From contig MGZB01000056.1 in assembly GCA_001801995.1 (NCBI GenBank), positions 1 to 64,000 of the forward strand: a stretch of DNA of 64,000 nucleotides. Direction: 5' to 3'. Source of the stretch: Gammaproteobacteria bacterium RIFOXYD12_FULL_61_37 (lineage in GTDB: Bacteria; Pseudomonadota; Gammaproteobacteria; Chromatiales; Chromatiaceae). Each line of letters starts with the position of its first letter. Position 1 is the stretch's first letter. The position numbers and the translations under genes were made by a program. Of this stretch, positions 7,007 to 15,718 are shown piece after piece. A model generated the notes under the pieces. That model did not search any database and was not told the origin of the DNA. It saw only the letters and a list, made by a program, of their open reading frames with translations.

Positions 7007-10000
7007 ATGTCCTTGCCCACGCTGTTTCCGCCGTTTCCTTGTTTCGGCCTCATCGTCCCGTTCCGGAAAGCCGGAGGCTGGATCGCCATCGCCGCCATGC
7101 TCTGCCTGGCGGTTGCGGGTGCCCCGGTCCAGGCCCAGGATGGCCCCATGCAGCCCGGCGAGGCTTACCATACGCGCTTTTCCGGCACGGCCGGGGGAGG
7201 TGGCGACCCCGTCATTGATACCAAGGGCGTGGCCGGCAGCATCCTGGATCTGCGCAACCCCTCCCTGGCCCCGCGTGGTGAGCATTGGATCAACGAACCT
7301 CAACGCAACCCCGTCACCGCCGGCGAGGTAGGCCAGGTCTTCGGCATCGCCCTCGACGATGCCGGTCCCAACGTTTACCTCACCGCGACCTCGGCCTTCG
7401 GCCTGCACCGCACGGCCGACAACGCCTCCTGGATGCCCGGCATGTGGGGCCCCGGCGGCGGTCCGGGCACGGTCTGGAAACTCGATGCCGCCACCGGCTA
7501 CAAGCCCGCCCTCTTCGCCCGGATTACCCTGGATGGGCGGGAGAATTCAGGCGCCGCGCTGGGCAATATTGCCTACGATAAGTGGAACAAGCAGTTCTAT
7601 GTCTCCGACCTGGAGACGGGCATGATTCACCGGTTGAAGCTGGCGGATGGCAGCGATCTCGGCCGCTACGACCACGGTGTCGAGGGGCGGTCCAACTTCA
7701 CCGACGCCCAGTCCGGCACCGTACAGTCCCTACCACCGATCCCCTTCGACCCCGCCAAGACGGCCAACATCGCGGGCTGCGCCACGCAGTTCTCCAAGAC
7801 ACCCGATTGCTGGAACTACGCCGACTTTCGCCGCCGGATCTGGGGGCTGGGGGTGCGTAAGGATTTCACCGGCAACCAGGTGCGCCTCTATTACGCCGTC
7901 TGGTCTTCCGAGGCCCTGGGTAGCGCCGATTTTGCCGCGACCGGGGCGGACGAGAAGAAAAATGCCATTTGGTCCGTCGGCATCGGCGCCGGCGGGGCCT
8001 TCGACCCGGCGAGTGTGCGCAGGGAGTTCGTCCAGCCCGATTTCTTCACCGATCCCGCCGATATCGCCGCCAAGGGCCATAGCCGCCCGGTGAGCGACAT
8101 CGCCTTCGCGGAGTGCAGCGCCAGCAATGTCATGCTCGTTAGCGAGCGCGGTGGTGTGCGCAATCTCGGCCTGGACCAGGAAAATCCCTTCGCCACGCCC
8201 AACGAATCGCGCGTGCTCCGCTACGAGCTTGACGACAAGGGCATCTGGCAACTCAAGGGACGCTACGATGTCGGCTTCTACGACCGTAAGAACGAGAAGG
8301 AGCCTTGGCTGCGGGCCAACAGCTCGGGTGGGATCGACTTCGGCTATGGCTATGACCTGAATTGGGCGCTGGACCCGAACAAGCCCGATGAGTTCGCCTG
8401 GATGAGCGGTGACATGCTTTGCTCGCCATCGGGTCCTTGTTTCACCTCCACCTCGGGGCTTCGTGACGATGGTTCCCAGGTCCATGGCCCCCAGGGATCT
8501 CCCCTGATGGCGTTCGACGAACTCTTGCCCCTCGGTGCGACCCAGCCCTATCCTCCCTCCGGCGAGCCCTATCCGCCGGTTGGCCCGACCCAATCCTTTA
8601 TGGTCGATTCAGCTCTCAACGTCGCCGCTGACGGACTTACCATCGACATGGATTCGCTCACGCGGAACGATGCCACCAAGATCGGCGATATCGAGATCCA
8701 TGAGCCCTGCGGGACGGAAGCCCCTCCGGTGGTCGAGGAGCCGCCGGTGGTCGAGGAGCCCCCCGGCATCGTCGATCCGCCCGTCGCGGGGCCGCCGGTC
8801 GAGACGGGACCCGATCTGGAGAAGATCAAGGACGGCCCGGCCGAGTGCCAGGACGGCGGCGTCTGCACCTTCACCATCACCGTCCGCAACAATGGCCCCG
8901 GCGTCTGGTCCGGCCCCTTGTGGGAGATCGACACCCTGCCGCCCGGCGCGACCTTGCTGGACTACCGGGCGCAACCGGAGTGGCTCTGCAACCAGAACGG
9001 ACAGAATGTCATCTGCACCCATGGCTGGGTGACGTTGAATCCCGGTGATTCGGTGAGTTTGCAGATCGACCTGCTCCTGCCCTTCGGGCTTGCCGGCCAG
9101 CGGGTGGAGAACTGCGTCGCCGATGTCTGGCTGCCCAGCCGCGATCCGAACGACCCCGCCGTGATCCTGGCGGTCGAGCAGTTGCTTGCAGGTTATGGCT
9201 ACCCGGTGGGCGCCGTTGACGGCTTCCTCGATATCAACACCATGAATTCCATCGCCATACTCCAGCGTGACAACGGTCTTCCGCCCACTGGGCTGATCGA
9301 CCGGACGCTCATTGATCTGCTCTTCCCCGGCATGGCGGGCATGGCCGGGGACTGGAACCCGGCCAACGATGCCGATTGCCACACCGTGAGGATTCCGCCT
9401 ACCCGGCAGCCGCCTCCAACCACACGGCCTGACCTGGAGGTCCGCAAGATGCAGCAGAGCGGTCCCTGCCAGCCCGGCGGGCTCTGTATCTTCCGTCTCA
9501 TGTTCGTCAACCGGGGCCCCGGCGAATGGACGGGCCAGCCCGAACTGGTCGATACCCTGCCCCCCGGCGCAACCCTGGTGAGGTCGTCGGTCGGATGCAC
9601 CCAGAATGGCCAGACCATCAATTGCCGCTACCCCAGGACTATCACTTTGCCGCCGAACGCGCCGGGCTTTGCCAATATCACGTTGCGTATGCCCGCCAAC
9701 CTCCGGCCCGGTATGCAGAACTGTGTGGATCTTGCCCCGGCCATCGCCGCTCAGGACCCCAATCCCGGCAACAACAGGCACTGCATCCCTGTCCAGGTAG
9801 CGCCTCCGCCAGCGCCGGACCTGGGCGTCACCAAGGTACAGACCTCCGCCCATTGCAAGGCGGGAGGGGAATGCGGTTTCGATCTCCACCTCGTCAATTA
9901 CGGCCCCGGCCGCTACAACGGCCAGATCCAGTTGAGCGACAGCCTGCCCCAGGGGGCAAGCCTCCTGGCGGCCTCCGCCCCCTGGACATGCCGGCAGCTC

Positions 10001-11095
10001 GGCGCCACCCTGGATTGCAGCCATCCCGGCAAGGGGCTCAATCCGGGCAAGGCGGTCAAGCTCAGCGTCAGCCTGCAACTCCCCAGCGGCATGCAGCCGG
10101 GGGCGCTGAACTGCGTGCGGGTGAAGCGTCCCGCCGGGCAACGGGATGACACGCCGGCCAACGATGAGCAGTGTGTGCCGGTCAATCTGGAATCGCAGCC
10201 TCAGCCCCCGACGGGAAATAGCGATACGGGAGTGGAGAAGTCACAGGTGGGGAGCTGTGCCCCTGGCGGGGAATGCATCTTCGAGCTGAAGTTCTCCAAC
10301 AGGGGCAGCACCGATTGGAGGGGGATGCCGAAGTTGACGGATCTACTGCCCGCGGCTGGGATAGGCCTCGGCTCGGCGGCGCCCTCGACCTGGAACTGCG
10401 CCTCGGCCGGCACTGCTGTTACCTGTGAACACAGCGAGACCCTCATCCCGCCGGGTGGCAGCATCAGCCTGATGCTCAGGCTGCATCTGCCCACCAGTAT
10501 CGGCCAGGGCATGGTCAATTGCGCCATCATCGAGACCTCCAGTCATGGGCCGGTCGATGTCAATCCCAACAATGACCGGCATTGCGTGCCCTTGAGCATC
10601 ACGCCCACCGGCTTCACGCCGAAACCCCCAACACCGGTCCAACCGGCCCATACGCCGACTGTGACCGGGCCGGCCTGTCCCCAAGGCACCACCCTGCGCG
10701 ACGGGGCCTGTGTGCGGCCGCAGAGTTGCCCGGAGGGGACCCATAAATACGGCGACCGTTGCATCAGATGTCCCAAGGGAACCACCTTCGACTCCGGTTC
10801 AGGCAACTGCAAGAAACCCCAGAGCGCCAGTTGTCCAAAGGGTACCTATTGGAGCAAGAGTCTTCGCAAATGCGTCGTCAAGGAGACGACCATCCGGTGT
10901 CCCAGGGGCACTCACTACGACAGGCGTTATGGGGATTGTGTCGAAAACTACTCGCGGCCTCCCGTTGCCCAATGTCCCTTTGGCACCATCCCTGTGGGTA
11001 ATCTGTGCATCAGGATCAATCTTGGCCCCGGACAAGGCCCCAGTGGTACGCCGCACAGTCATGGCGGCGGCTGCTCCGGCGGGGGGTGCCGCTGA
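7007..11095 (+). CDS. large secreted multidomain protein (DUF11 repeats, nested PG-binding domain, Cys-rich tail)
   Basis: A 1362-residue protein with an N-terminal signal or anchor (ending near PVQAQ). Residues about 45-570 form a globular domain with propeller-like segments (NIAYDKWNKQFYVSDLE). A Pro/Val-Glu linker (VVEEPPVVEEPP) follows. Then come four DUF11-like repeats, each starting PDLE/PDLG or similar, with GPG and DTLPPGA motifs and paired cysteines. In repeat 1 a peptidoglycan-binding-1-like helical domain (VEQLLAGYGYPVGAVDGFLD) is inserted before the last strand. The C-terminus holds six CPxGT-type cysteine modules and ends GGGCSGGGC. Start supported by GGGGGAG. It is probably a cell-surface or wall-attached protein; no enzyme motif recognised. 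Confidence 0.75.
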   Translation: MSLPTLFPPFPCFGLIVPFRKAGGWIAIAAMLCLAVAGAPVQAQDGPMQPGEAYHTRFSGTAGGGGDPVIDTKGVAGSILDLRNPSLAPRGEHWINEPQRNPVTAGEVGQVFGIALDDAGPNVYLTATSAFGLHRTADNASWMPGMWGPGGGPGTVWKLDAATGYKPALFARITLDGRENSGAALGNIAYDKWNKQFYVSDLETGMIHRLKLADGSDLGRYDHGVEGRSNFTDAQSGTVQSLPPIPFDPAKTANIAGCATQFSKTPDCWNYADFRRRIWGLGVRKDFTGNQVRLYYAVWSSEALGSADFAATGADEKKNAIWSVGIGAGGAFDPASVRREFVQPDFFTDPADIAAKGHSRPVSDIAFAECSASNVMLVSERGGVRNLGLDQENPFATPNESRVLRYELDDKGIWQLKGRYDVGFYDRKNEKEPWLRANSSGGIDFGYGYDLNWALDPNKPDEFAWMSGDMLCSPSGPCFTSTSGLRDDGSQVHGPQGSPLMAFDELLPLGATQPYPPSGEPYPPVGPTQSFMVDSALNVAADGLTIDMDSLTRNDATKIGDIEIHEPCGTEAPPVVEEPPVVEEPPGIVDPPVAGPPVETGPDLEKIKDGPAECQDGGVCTFTITVRNNGPGVWSGPLWEIDTLPPGATLLDYRAQPEWLCNQNGQNVICTHGWVTLNPGDSVSLQIDLLLPFGLAGQRVENCVADVWLPSRDPNDPAVILAVEQLLAGYGYPVGAVDGFLDINTMNSIAILQRDNGLPPTGLIDRTLIDLLFPGMAGMAGDWNPANDADCHTVRIPPTRQPPPTTRPDLEVRKMQQSGPCQPGGLCIFRLMFVNRGPGEWTGQPELVDTLPPGATLVRSSVGCTQNGQTINCRYPRTITLPPNAPGFANITLRMPANLRPGMQNCVDLAPAIAAQDPNPGNNRHCIPVQVAPPPAPDLGVTKVQTSAHCKAGGECGFDLHLVNYGPGRYNGQIQLSDSLPQGASLLAASAPWTCRQLGATLDCSHPGKGLNPGKAVKLSVSLQLPSGMQPGALNCVRVKRPAGQRDDTPANDEQCVPVNLESQPQPPTGNSDTGVEKSQVGSCAPGGECIFELKFSNRGSTDWRGMPKLTDLLPAAGIGLGSAAPSTWNCASAGTAVTCEHSETLIPPGGSISLMLRLHLPTSIGQGMVNCAIIETSSHGPVDVNPNNDRHCVPLSITPTGFTPKPPTPVQPAHTPTVTGPACPQGTTLRDGACVRPQSCPEGTHKYGDRCIRCPKGTTFDSGSGNCKKPQSASCPKGTYWSKSLRKCVVKETTIRCPRGTHYDRRYGDCVENYSRPPVAQCPFGTIPVGNLCIRINLGPGQGPSGTPHSHGGGCSGGGCR

Positions 11096-11114
11096 TCCGC
11101 GAGAGGGGGCGTGG

Positions 11115-11282
11115 ATTAACCTAGAAACCTCTTTATCAACCGCAAAGGACGCAAAGAACGCTAAGGAAAACAACCCGATGTCTTTATCTTTGTTCCTACC
11201 TTCCTGGTCAGGGGCGAGACCTAGACAAGCCAATGAATTCCTTCGCGGCCTTTGCGGTTAAATGAGGAGATTGGGATTAATA
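11115..11282. repeat. dispersed palindromic CGCAAAG repeat, copy 1
   Basis: The left arm carries AACCGCAAAGGACGCAAAG and the right arm the complementary CTTCGCGGCCTTTGCGGTTA around an unrelated centre. Copy 2 lies at 19168-19320 and a short remnant at 55618-55640. The arms of copies 1 and 2 are alike while their centres differ, which suggests a mobilisable hairpin repeat rather than a gene. It fills the gap before the gamma-glutamylcyclotransferase gene. Confidence 0.7.
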
Positions 11283-11314
11283 ATCCGCGCCCAATTGCGG
11301 AGGCCCTGTCGAGA

Positions 11315-11788
11315 ATGATGTCCGGCAATCTGTTTGCCTACGGCACCCTCATGGCCGGGGAGATCCTGGCCTCGGTCAGTGGGATGACGCTGACCGGGAC
11401 CCCGGCCCTGTTGCGGGGATATCGCAGCTACCTGGTCTATGCCGAGGTCTATCCGGGGATCGTCCCCAGTCCCCGCGATTCTGTCGACGGCCTGTTGTAC
11501 GAAGATTTGACCCTGCGGGCCTGGAAGCGCCTGGATCGCTTCGAGGGTGAAATGTATGAGAGGCAGGAGGTCGAAGTGGAATTGGAATCTGGGCGAATCC
11601 AGACGGCGCTGACGTATGTGGTCCGGCCCGGATTCAGACATCGGATCAGTGACAGTCCTTGGTCCCTGGACGAGTTTTTGAGCTGCGGCAAGGGGATCTT
11701 CGAGGACGAATATCAGGGGTTTGCGGCCTTGTCCGATAGCCCAGCAGGAGAGAAGGGCCTCAATCGTCCTCGGCGTGGGTGTCGCTGA
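11315..11788 (+). CDS. gamma-glutamylcyclotransferase (AIG2-like) family protein
   Basis: A 157-residue GGCT/AIG2-like protein. The N-terminal LFAYGTLM is the family substrate-loop motif, followed by LLRGYRSYLVY, GLLYEDL and the catalytic-Glu region RLDRFEGEMYERQEVEVE. Family members cyclise gamma-glutamyl amines or peptides to 5-oxoproline. The start is one of two adjacent ATGs at 11315 or 11318, after GGAGG at a long spacing of about 12 bases. Its 3' end overlaps the convergent DUF2188 gene by 29 bases. Confidence 0.82.
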   Translation: MMSGNLFAYGTLMAGEILASVSGMTLTGTPALLRGYRSYLVYAEVYPGIVPSPRDSVDGLLYEDLTLRAWKRLDRFEGEMYERQEVEVELESGRIQTALTYVVRPGFRHRISDSPWSLDEFLSCGKGIFEDEYQGFAALSDSPAGEKGLNRPRRGCR

Positions 11789-12023
11789 AGCGGACGATCC
11801 TGCCGTCCGAGCCGAACACGATCAGCTCGCCGCCGTGCTGGGTCTTCAGCATTCGCCGTGCCTCGGCGATCGCTTCGTCCTGGGAGCGGTGGACCGTGGC
11901 GTCACCGGGCGCGTTCTGTCTCTGATTGACCCAGAGCCCATCTGGGCGGAGGAAAACCATGCGGTCCAGATCCCACTCGAAGACCTCGACGGCTGGTCTG
12001 CGGGGTTCGTTGGAAAGGGACAT
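11760..12023 (-). CDS. DUF2188-type small protein
   Basis: An 87-residue protein resembling DUF2188: a short alpha/beta domain with SQDEAIAEARRML, GELIVFGSDGRIVRF and an acidic tail SDTHAEDD. The family has no known biochemical role. It is convergent with the cyclotransferase gene and overlaps it by 29 bases, and is 101 bases from the end of rsgA. No clear Shine-Dalgarno is visible upstream of the ATG at 12023. Confidence 0.65.
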   Translation of the reverse strand: MSLSNEPRRPAVEVFEWDLDRMVFLRPDGLWVNQRQNAPGDATVHRSQDEAIAEARRMLKTQHGGELIVFGSDGRIVRFSDTHAEDD

Positions 12024-12123
12024 CGGGTGTTTCCGGGAGGGCCTTGATACGGGGATTTTCTTCCTTTTTGACCCCTATTACAAATCATAACGATTCATTA
12101 CAAAGGAAGAGATAATCCCGCTG

Positions 12124-13134
12124 TTAGAGCCGTTTTCCCCGTTCGAACTGGGCCGCCATGTGGAGAAAGTTGTCGAGTCTGCGCGGATCGATCCTGCCCT
12201 GTTTCATGGCCCCGGTCAGGGCGCAACCCGGTTCTTCACGGTGGCGGCAGTTGCTGAACTTGCAGTGTCCCAGAAAGGGGGCGAATTCGCGGAAGCCCCT
12301 TTCCAGATCTTCCATATCCTCGATGATCGGGCGGAAGCTGCGTACGCCGGGGGAGTCGATGAGGTCGCCACCGCCCGGCAAATGGTAGAGGGTAGCGGTG
12401 CTTGTGGTGTGGCAGCCCTGTCCCGAGGCCTCGGAAAGCTTGCCGGTCTGGAGGTTGAAATCGGGCAGCAGGGTGGTGGCCAGGCTTGACTTGCCGACGC
12501 CGGACTGGCCGAGCAGTATGCTGGTCTGGCCAGTCATCAGTTCCACCAAAGGTTGCAGCCCTGTCTCGCGCGAGGCGCTGACCTTGATCAGGGAATAGCC
12601 GATGTCGGGGTAGTCGCCGAAGTCCCGGTCGAAGGCGGCCATGGCCTCGGCACTCAGGAGGTCGGTCTTGTTGAGGCAGATGATTGCTTCGATGCCCAGG
12701 CATTCCGCCGTAATCAGGTACTGATCCAGCAGATAGCGCAGGGGCGGGGGTTCCGGCGCCAGCAGGATGATCATGCGGCTGATGTTGGCGGCCAGGGGCT
12801 TTTCATGGCCGCTGTAGTCGGGGCGGACCAGGACGGAGCTTCGTTCCCGCAGGGCGGTGACGACGCCCCTTTCCTCGCCGGCCGGCTGCCAGACGACCTC
12901 GTCGCCGCAGACCAGATGACCGATATTCTGGCGGAAAAGGCAGTGGTGGAGACGGCCCTCCTCGTCCTCCACCACCAGGTTGCGTCCGTGACGGGTAATG
13001 ACCCGGCCCAGGCGGTGTTCCCTTTCCGCCTCGCCCAGGACTGCCTCGGCTTGTTCCGACGCCTTATCCAGCCGCCGCTGATGGATGTTGGCGATACGTT
13101 CGCGCTGCTGCCGGGTCAGCCGTCGCTGGGTCAT
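12124..13134 (-). CDS. rsgA: RsgA, small-subunit ribosome maturation GTPase
   Basis: A 336-residue circularly permuted GTPase that releases RbfA and checks the decoding site late in 30S assembly. In order: an OB-fold N-terminus, the permuted G4 motif NKTDL, the P-loop GQSGVGKSSL, the switch/G3 region with DSPGVRSF, and a zinc-binding C-terminus (CKFSNCRHREEPGC). Its start overlaps the stop of the small cytochrome gene by four bases (ATGA at 13131), so the two are translationally coupled. Confidence 0.95.
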   Translation of the reverse strand: MTQRRLTRQQRERIANIHQRRLDKASEQAEAVLGEAEREHRLGRVITRHGRNLVVEDEEGRLHHCLFRQNIGHLVCGDEVVWQPAGEERGVVTALRERSSVLVRPDYSGHEKPLAANISRMIILLAPEPPPLRYLLDQYLITAECLGIEAIICLNKTDLLSAEAMAAFDRDFGDYPDIGYSLIKVSASRETGLQPLVELMTGQTSILLGQSGVGKSSLATTLLPDFNLQTGKLSEASGQGCHTTSTATLYHLPGGGDLIDSPGVRSFRPIIEDMEDLERGFREFAPFLGHCKFSNCRHREEPGCALTGAMKQGRIDPRRLDNFLHMAAQFERGKRL

Positions 13135-13406
13135 GGGAAGTGGTAGAAGTCGCGGTTCAGGAATTCGGTGACATTGTCGATATCATCCTCGAACCAGCGC
13201 AGATTGAGGTTCTGCTCGCATCGGCTGACCTGATTGCGCAGTTGTCCCCGGTCCTGCACCCGCCGGTCGGGGCGGGTCATCACCTCACCGCCGTGGCATT
13301 GCAGGCAGTGTTGCTGGTTGAGCGCCTTACCCTTCTCCGGCTCGGCCGCCCCCAGGGACGGCGCCGCGATAAACAGGGTAAGCGCAAGGGCCGTGATTCG
13401 TTTCAT
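13131..13406 (-). CDS. small secreted monoheme cytochrome c
   Basis: A 91-residue protein with a Sec signal peptide (MKRITALALTLFIAAPSLGA) and one heme motif CLQCH, followed by a short helical domain with a second cysteine (VSRCEQ). Such a compact cytochrome could shuttle electrons in the periplasm; its partner is unknown. It forms a two-gene unit with rsgA and is divergent from orn, a context I recall for this family in other gammaproteobacteria. Confidence 0.8.
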   Translation of the reverse strand: MKRITALALTLFIAAPSLGAAEPEKGKALNQQHCLQCHGGEVMTRPDRRVQDRGQLRNQVSRCEQNLNLRWFEDDIDNVTEFLNRDFYHFP

Positions 13407-13500
13407 TTGCTAGTCCTCAAAACCATTGACCTGCCACAAGGATACAGTGGCCCCCGCCCCTCTGCTAGAATCGCCCGGTCAATTGTGGGGGAGGACTGCC

Positions 13501-14055
13501 ATGGCACTGGACAATAAAGAGAACCTGATCTGGATCGATCTGGAGATGACGGGGCTGGACCCTCAGAACGATCGCATCATCGAAATAGCTACCGTCGTAA
13601 CCGACAGCCGGCTGAACATCCTGGCCGAGGGGCCGGTGATCGCCATCCACCAGCCGGATGCGATCCTGAACGCCATGGACGAGTGGAACACCAAGCAACA
13701 CGGCCAATCGGGTCTGACCGGACGGGTCCGCGCCAGCGGCCATGACCCGGCCCAGGCGGAACGGGAGACGCTGGAGTTTCTGAAAATCCATGTCCCCCAG
13801 GGCGTCTCGCCCATGTGCGGCAACAGCATCTGCCAGGACCGCCGCTTCCTGGCGCGACTCATGCCCGAACTGGAAGCCTATTTCCACTACCGCAACCTGG
13901 ATGTCAGCACCCTCAAGGAGCTTGCCCAGCGCTGGTCACCCAAGGTCTACGAGGGCTTCAAGAAAGAGTCCAAGCATCTGGCCCTGGACGACATCAAAGA
14001 CTCCATCGCCGAACTGATCCACTACCGGGACAACTTCCTCCGCCTGCCGGGATAG
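13501..14055 (+). CDS. orn: oligoribonuclease
   Basis: A 184-residue DEDD-type 3'-5' exonuclease that degrades di- to short oligoribonucleotides, including pGpG from c-di-GMP turnover. Motif I is [10 protein letters not shown], motif II includes [11 protein letters not shown] and motif [14 protein letters not shown], with the C-terminal YYR-like HYRDNF. The ATG at 13501, preceded by GGGGGAGGA, gives the usual length; the longer open frame from 13426 is not family sequence. Confidence 0.96.
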   Translation: MALDNKENLIWIDLEMTGLDPQNDRIIEIATVVTDSRLNILAEGPVIAIHQPDAILNAMDEWNTKQHGQSGLTGRVRASGHDPAQAERETLEFLKIHVPQGVSPMCGNSICQDRRFLARLMPELEAYFHYRNLDVSTLKELAQRWSPKVYEGFKKESKHLALDDIKDSIAELIHYRDNFLRLPG

Positions 14056-14238
14056 GCAAGCGTTTAGTTTCGGGAGAGACCACAGCAGCGTCCCTTTTCG
14101 GGCGGCTTTCTGCTGTGGCCCTGGGCTGGATGCACGACGTATGGCGGATTTTTGACATCTTCGATGGTCAGTGTTTAACTTCTATACCTAAAGACTTCAT
14201 TCTCCAGTGGCATTTCACAAAGAATAAAGGAAACGCTG

Positions 14239-15654
14239 ATGAACACGGTTAGGCCAAAATCTGTTCTCGTGACCGACAATCGAGAGACGGCCGCTTACCT
14301 TACGACCGTTTTGCAATTCCTGGGGCACGAATTGAATGTTGTCTCCGACATCAACAGTTTCTTCACCGGTCAATGGGAATTCGGCAGCAACCATTGTCTG
14401 GCTGTGTTTCTCGATCCCGCCTGCGATGAAAGCGAGCGGCTCGCCCTTTCACGCCGGCTTTCGGAATTTCTTCCCCATCCCCCCGTGTTCCAGTTGATCG
14501 AAAGGGATTCCTCCTTTTCGAGTGACCTGTTCAACGGCGGCATTCTTGACGTATTGGAATTGCCGACCCGCTTCGAAAGATTGAATACCCTTCTGCACAA
14601 GGCCCAGCTTTTCTACGAAGGTCAGCACGACGGCACGGGCGCGCAACGGCGCGTCGAATTGTTCCGCAGCCTCTCCGGCAACAGCCGCGCCGCCAACAAG
14701 ATCGGCAAGATGATCGATCAGGTCGCCATGGCCGAGGCCCCGGTCCTGATCCTGGGGGAAACCGGAACCGGCAAAGAGGTGGTGGCGAGAAAAATCCACT
14801 ACCAGTCCCGGCGCCATTGCAAGCCCTTCATCTCGGTCAATTGCGGCGCCATCACGCCCGATCGCCTGCGAAAGGAACTGTTTCCCGATGAGGCCGATGA
14901 TTGCCATCCTTCCTATCTGGAGCGGGCCGAGGGAGGAAGCCTGTTCATCAATAGTATCGAGGAGATGAGTTCCGATTTGCAGGTCAAGCTCCTCCAGTTG
15001 ATGAGGGAGTGGGGGACCGCATTGGGAAAAAGAGAGACGGCCGCCAATGACGTGCGAATCCTGGCCGGTTCCAACCGCTGCCTGGAAACCGCAGTGAGCC
15101 AGGGCCGGTTTATCGAGGAACTCTATTTCCGCCTGAACATCTTCCCGGTGGAAGTACCGCCGTTGCGCGAGCGGGCCGAGGACATCCCGCTTCTGATCAA
15201 CGATCTGGTCACCCGCATCGAGAAAGAGAAGCGGGGAGCGGTTCGCCTGACCCCCGCCGCGATCACCGTATTGACCCAATACCAATGGCCGGGCAATGCC
15301 CGCGAACTGGCCAATCTGATTGAGCACCTCGCCTATCTCTACTCCTATGGCCTGGTGGATGTGGAGCAACTCCCGGAAAAATACCGTGCCGGCATCCCCA
15401 CCGGAATCGCGGGCGGCTCACCCCATCGCCAGATCCTGGTCTCCACGCTGACCTCGCCACGGCTGCCTCCCGAGGATTTCGACCTCAAGGATTATCTGGG
15501 CGGCATCGAACTCAACCTGATCAAAGAAGCGCTGCAAGAAGCCGAAGGTGTGGTCGCCCACGCCGCCAAGCGGCTCAACATGCGCCGTACCACCCTGGTG
15601 GAAAAGCTGAAAAAATACGGGCTCCAGCGGGGTCAGGACGCTTACGAATACTGA
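14239..15654 (+). CDS. FleQ-like regulator with degenerate AAA+ domain
   Basis: A 471-residue protein with the FleQ layout: a REC-like N-terminus without the phospho-acceptor aspartate (1-120), AAA+ domain (about 145-375) and Fis-type HTH (425-465, RLNMRRTTLVEKLKKYGL). Walker A is intact (GETGTGKE, 173-180). The GAFTGA loop that contacts sigma54 is absent: ELF is followed by PDEADDCHPSYLERAEGG. The Walker B acidic pair is replaced (SLFINSIEEM for LFLDEIGDM). It may therefore bind nucleotide and DNA but should not remodel sigma54 polymerase. It could act as a repressor or c-di-GMP-responsive factor. No flagellar genes are in the window. Confidence 0.82.
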   Translation: MNTVRPKSVLVTDNRETAAYLTTVLQFLGHELNVVSDINSFFTGQWEFGSNHCLAVFLDPACDESERLALSRRLSEFLPHPPVFQLIERDSSFSSDLFNGGILDVLELPTRFERLNTLLHKAQLFYEGQHDGTGAQRRVELFRSLSGNSRAANKIGKMIDQVAMAEAPVLILGETGTGKEVVARKIHYQSRRHCKPFISVNCGAITPDRLRKELFPDEADDCHPSYLERAEGGSLFINSIEEMSSDLQVKLLQLMREWGTALGKRETAANDVRILAGSNRCLETAVSQGRFIEELYFRLNIFPVEVPPLRERAEDIPLLINDLVTRIEKEKRGAVRLTPAAITVLTQYQWPGNARELANLIEHLAYLYSYGLVDVEQLPEKYRAGIPTGIAGGSPHRQILVSTLTSPRLPPEDFDLKDYLGGIELNLIKEALQEAEGVVAHAAKRLNMRRTTLVEKLKKYGLQRGQDAYEY

Positions 15655-15675
15655 TCGGCTGTGAAAATGTCCCCT

Positions 15676-15707
15676 GCCGCGAAGGGTGAATGCGCTTCCT
15701 TCGCGGC
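15676..15707. other. stem-loop between convergent genes
   Basis: GCCGCGAAGG (15676-15685) and its exact complement (15698-15707) flank a 12-base loop, between the convergent ends of the FleQ-like and DUF971-MoaD genes. No U-tract follows, so it is a possible weak bidirectional terminator. Confidence 0.4.
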
Positions 15708-15718
15708 GGAACGGGCCA

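Noticed and set aside
8609-10141. 510-residue minus-strand frame
   Set aside because: Shadow of the DUF11-repeat protein gene on the plus strand.
14152-14188. TTGACA at 14152 as a -35 for the FleQ-like gene
   Set aside because: The best -10 candidates (TTAACT at 17 bases, TATACC at 25) are poor or badly spaced, so no promoter is claimed.
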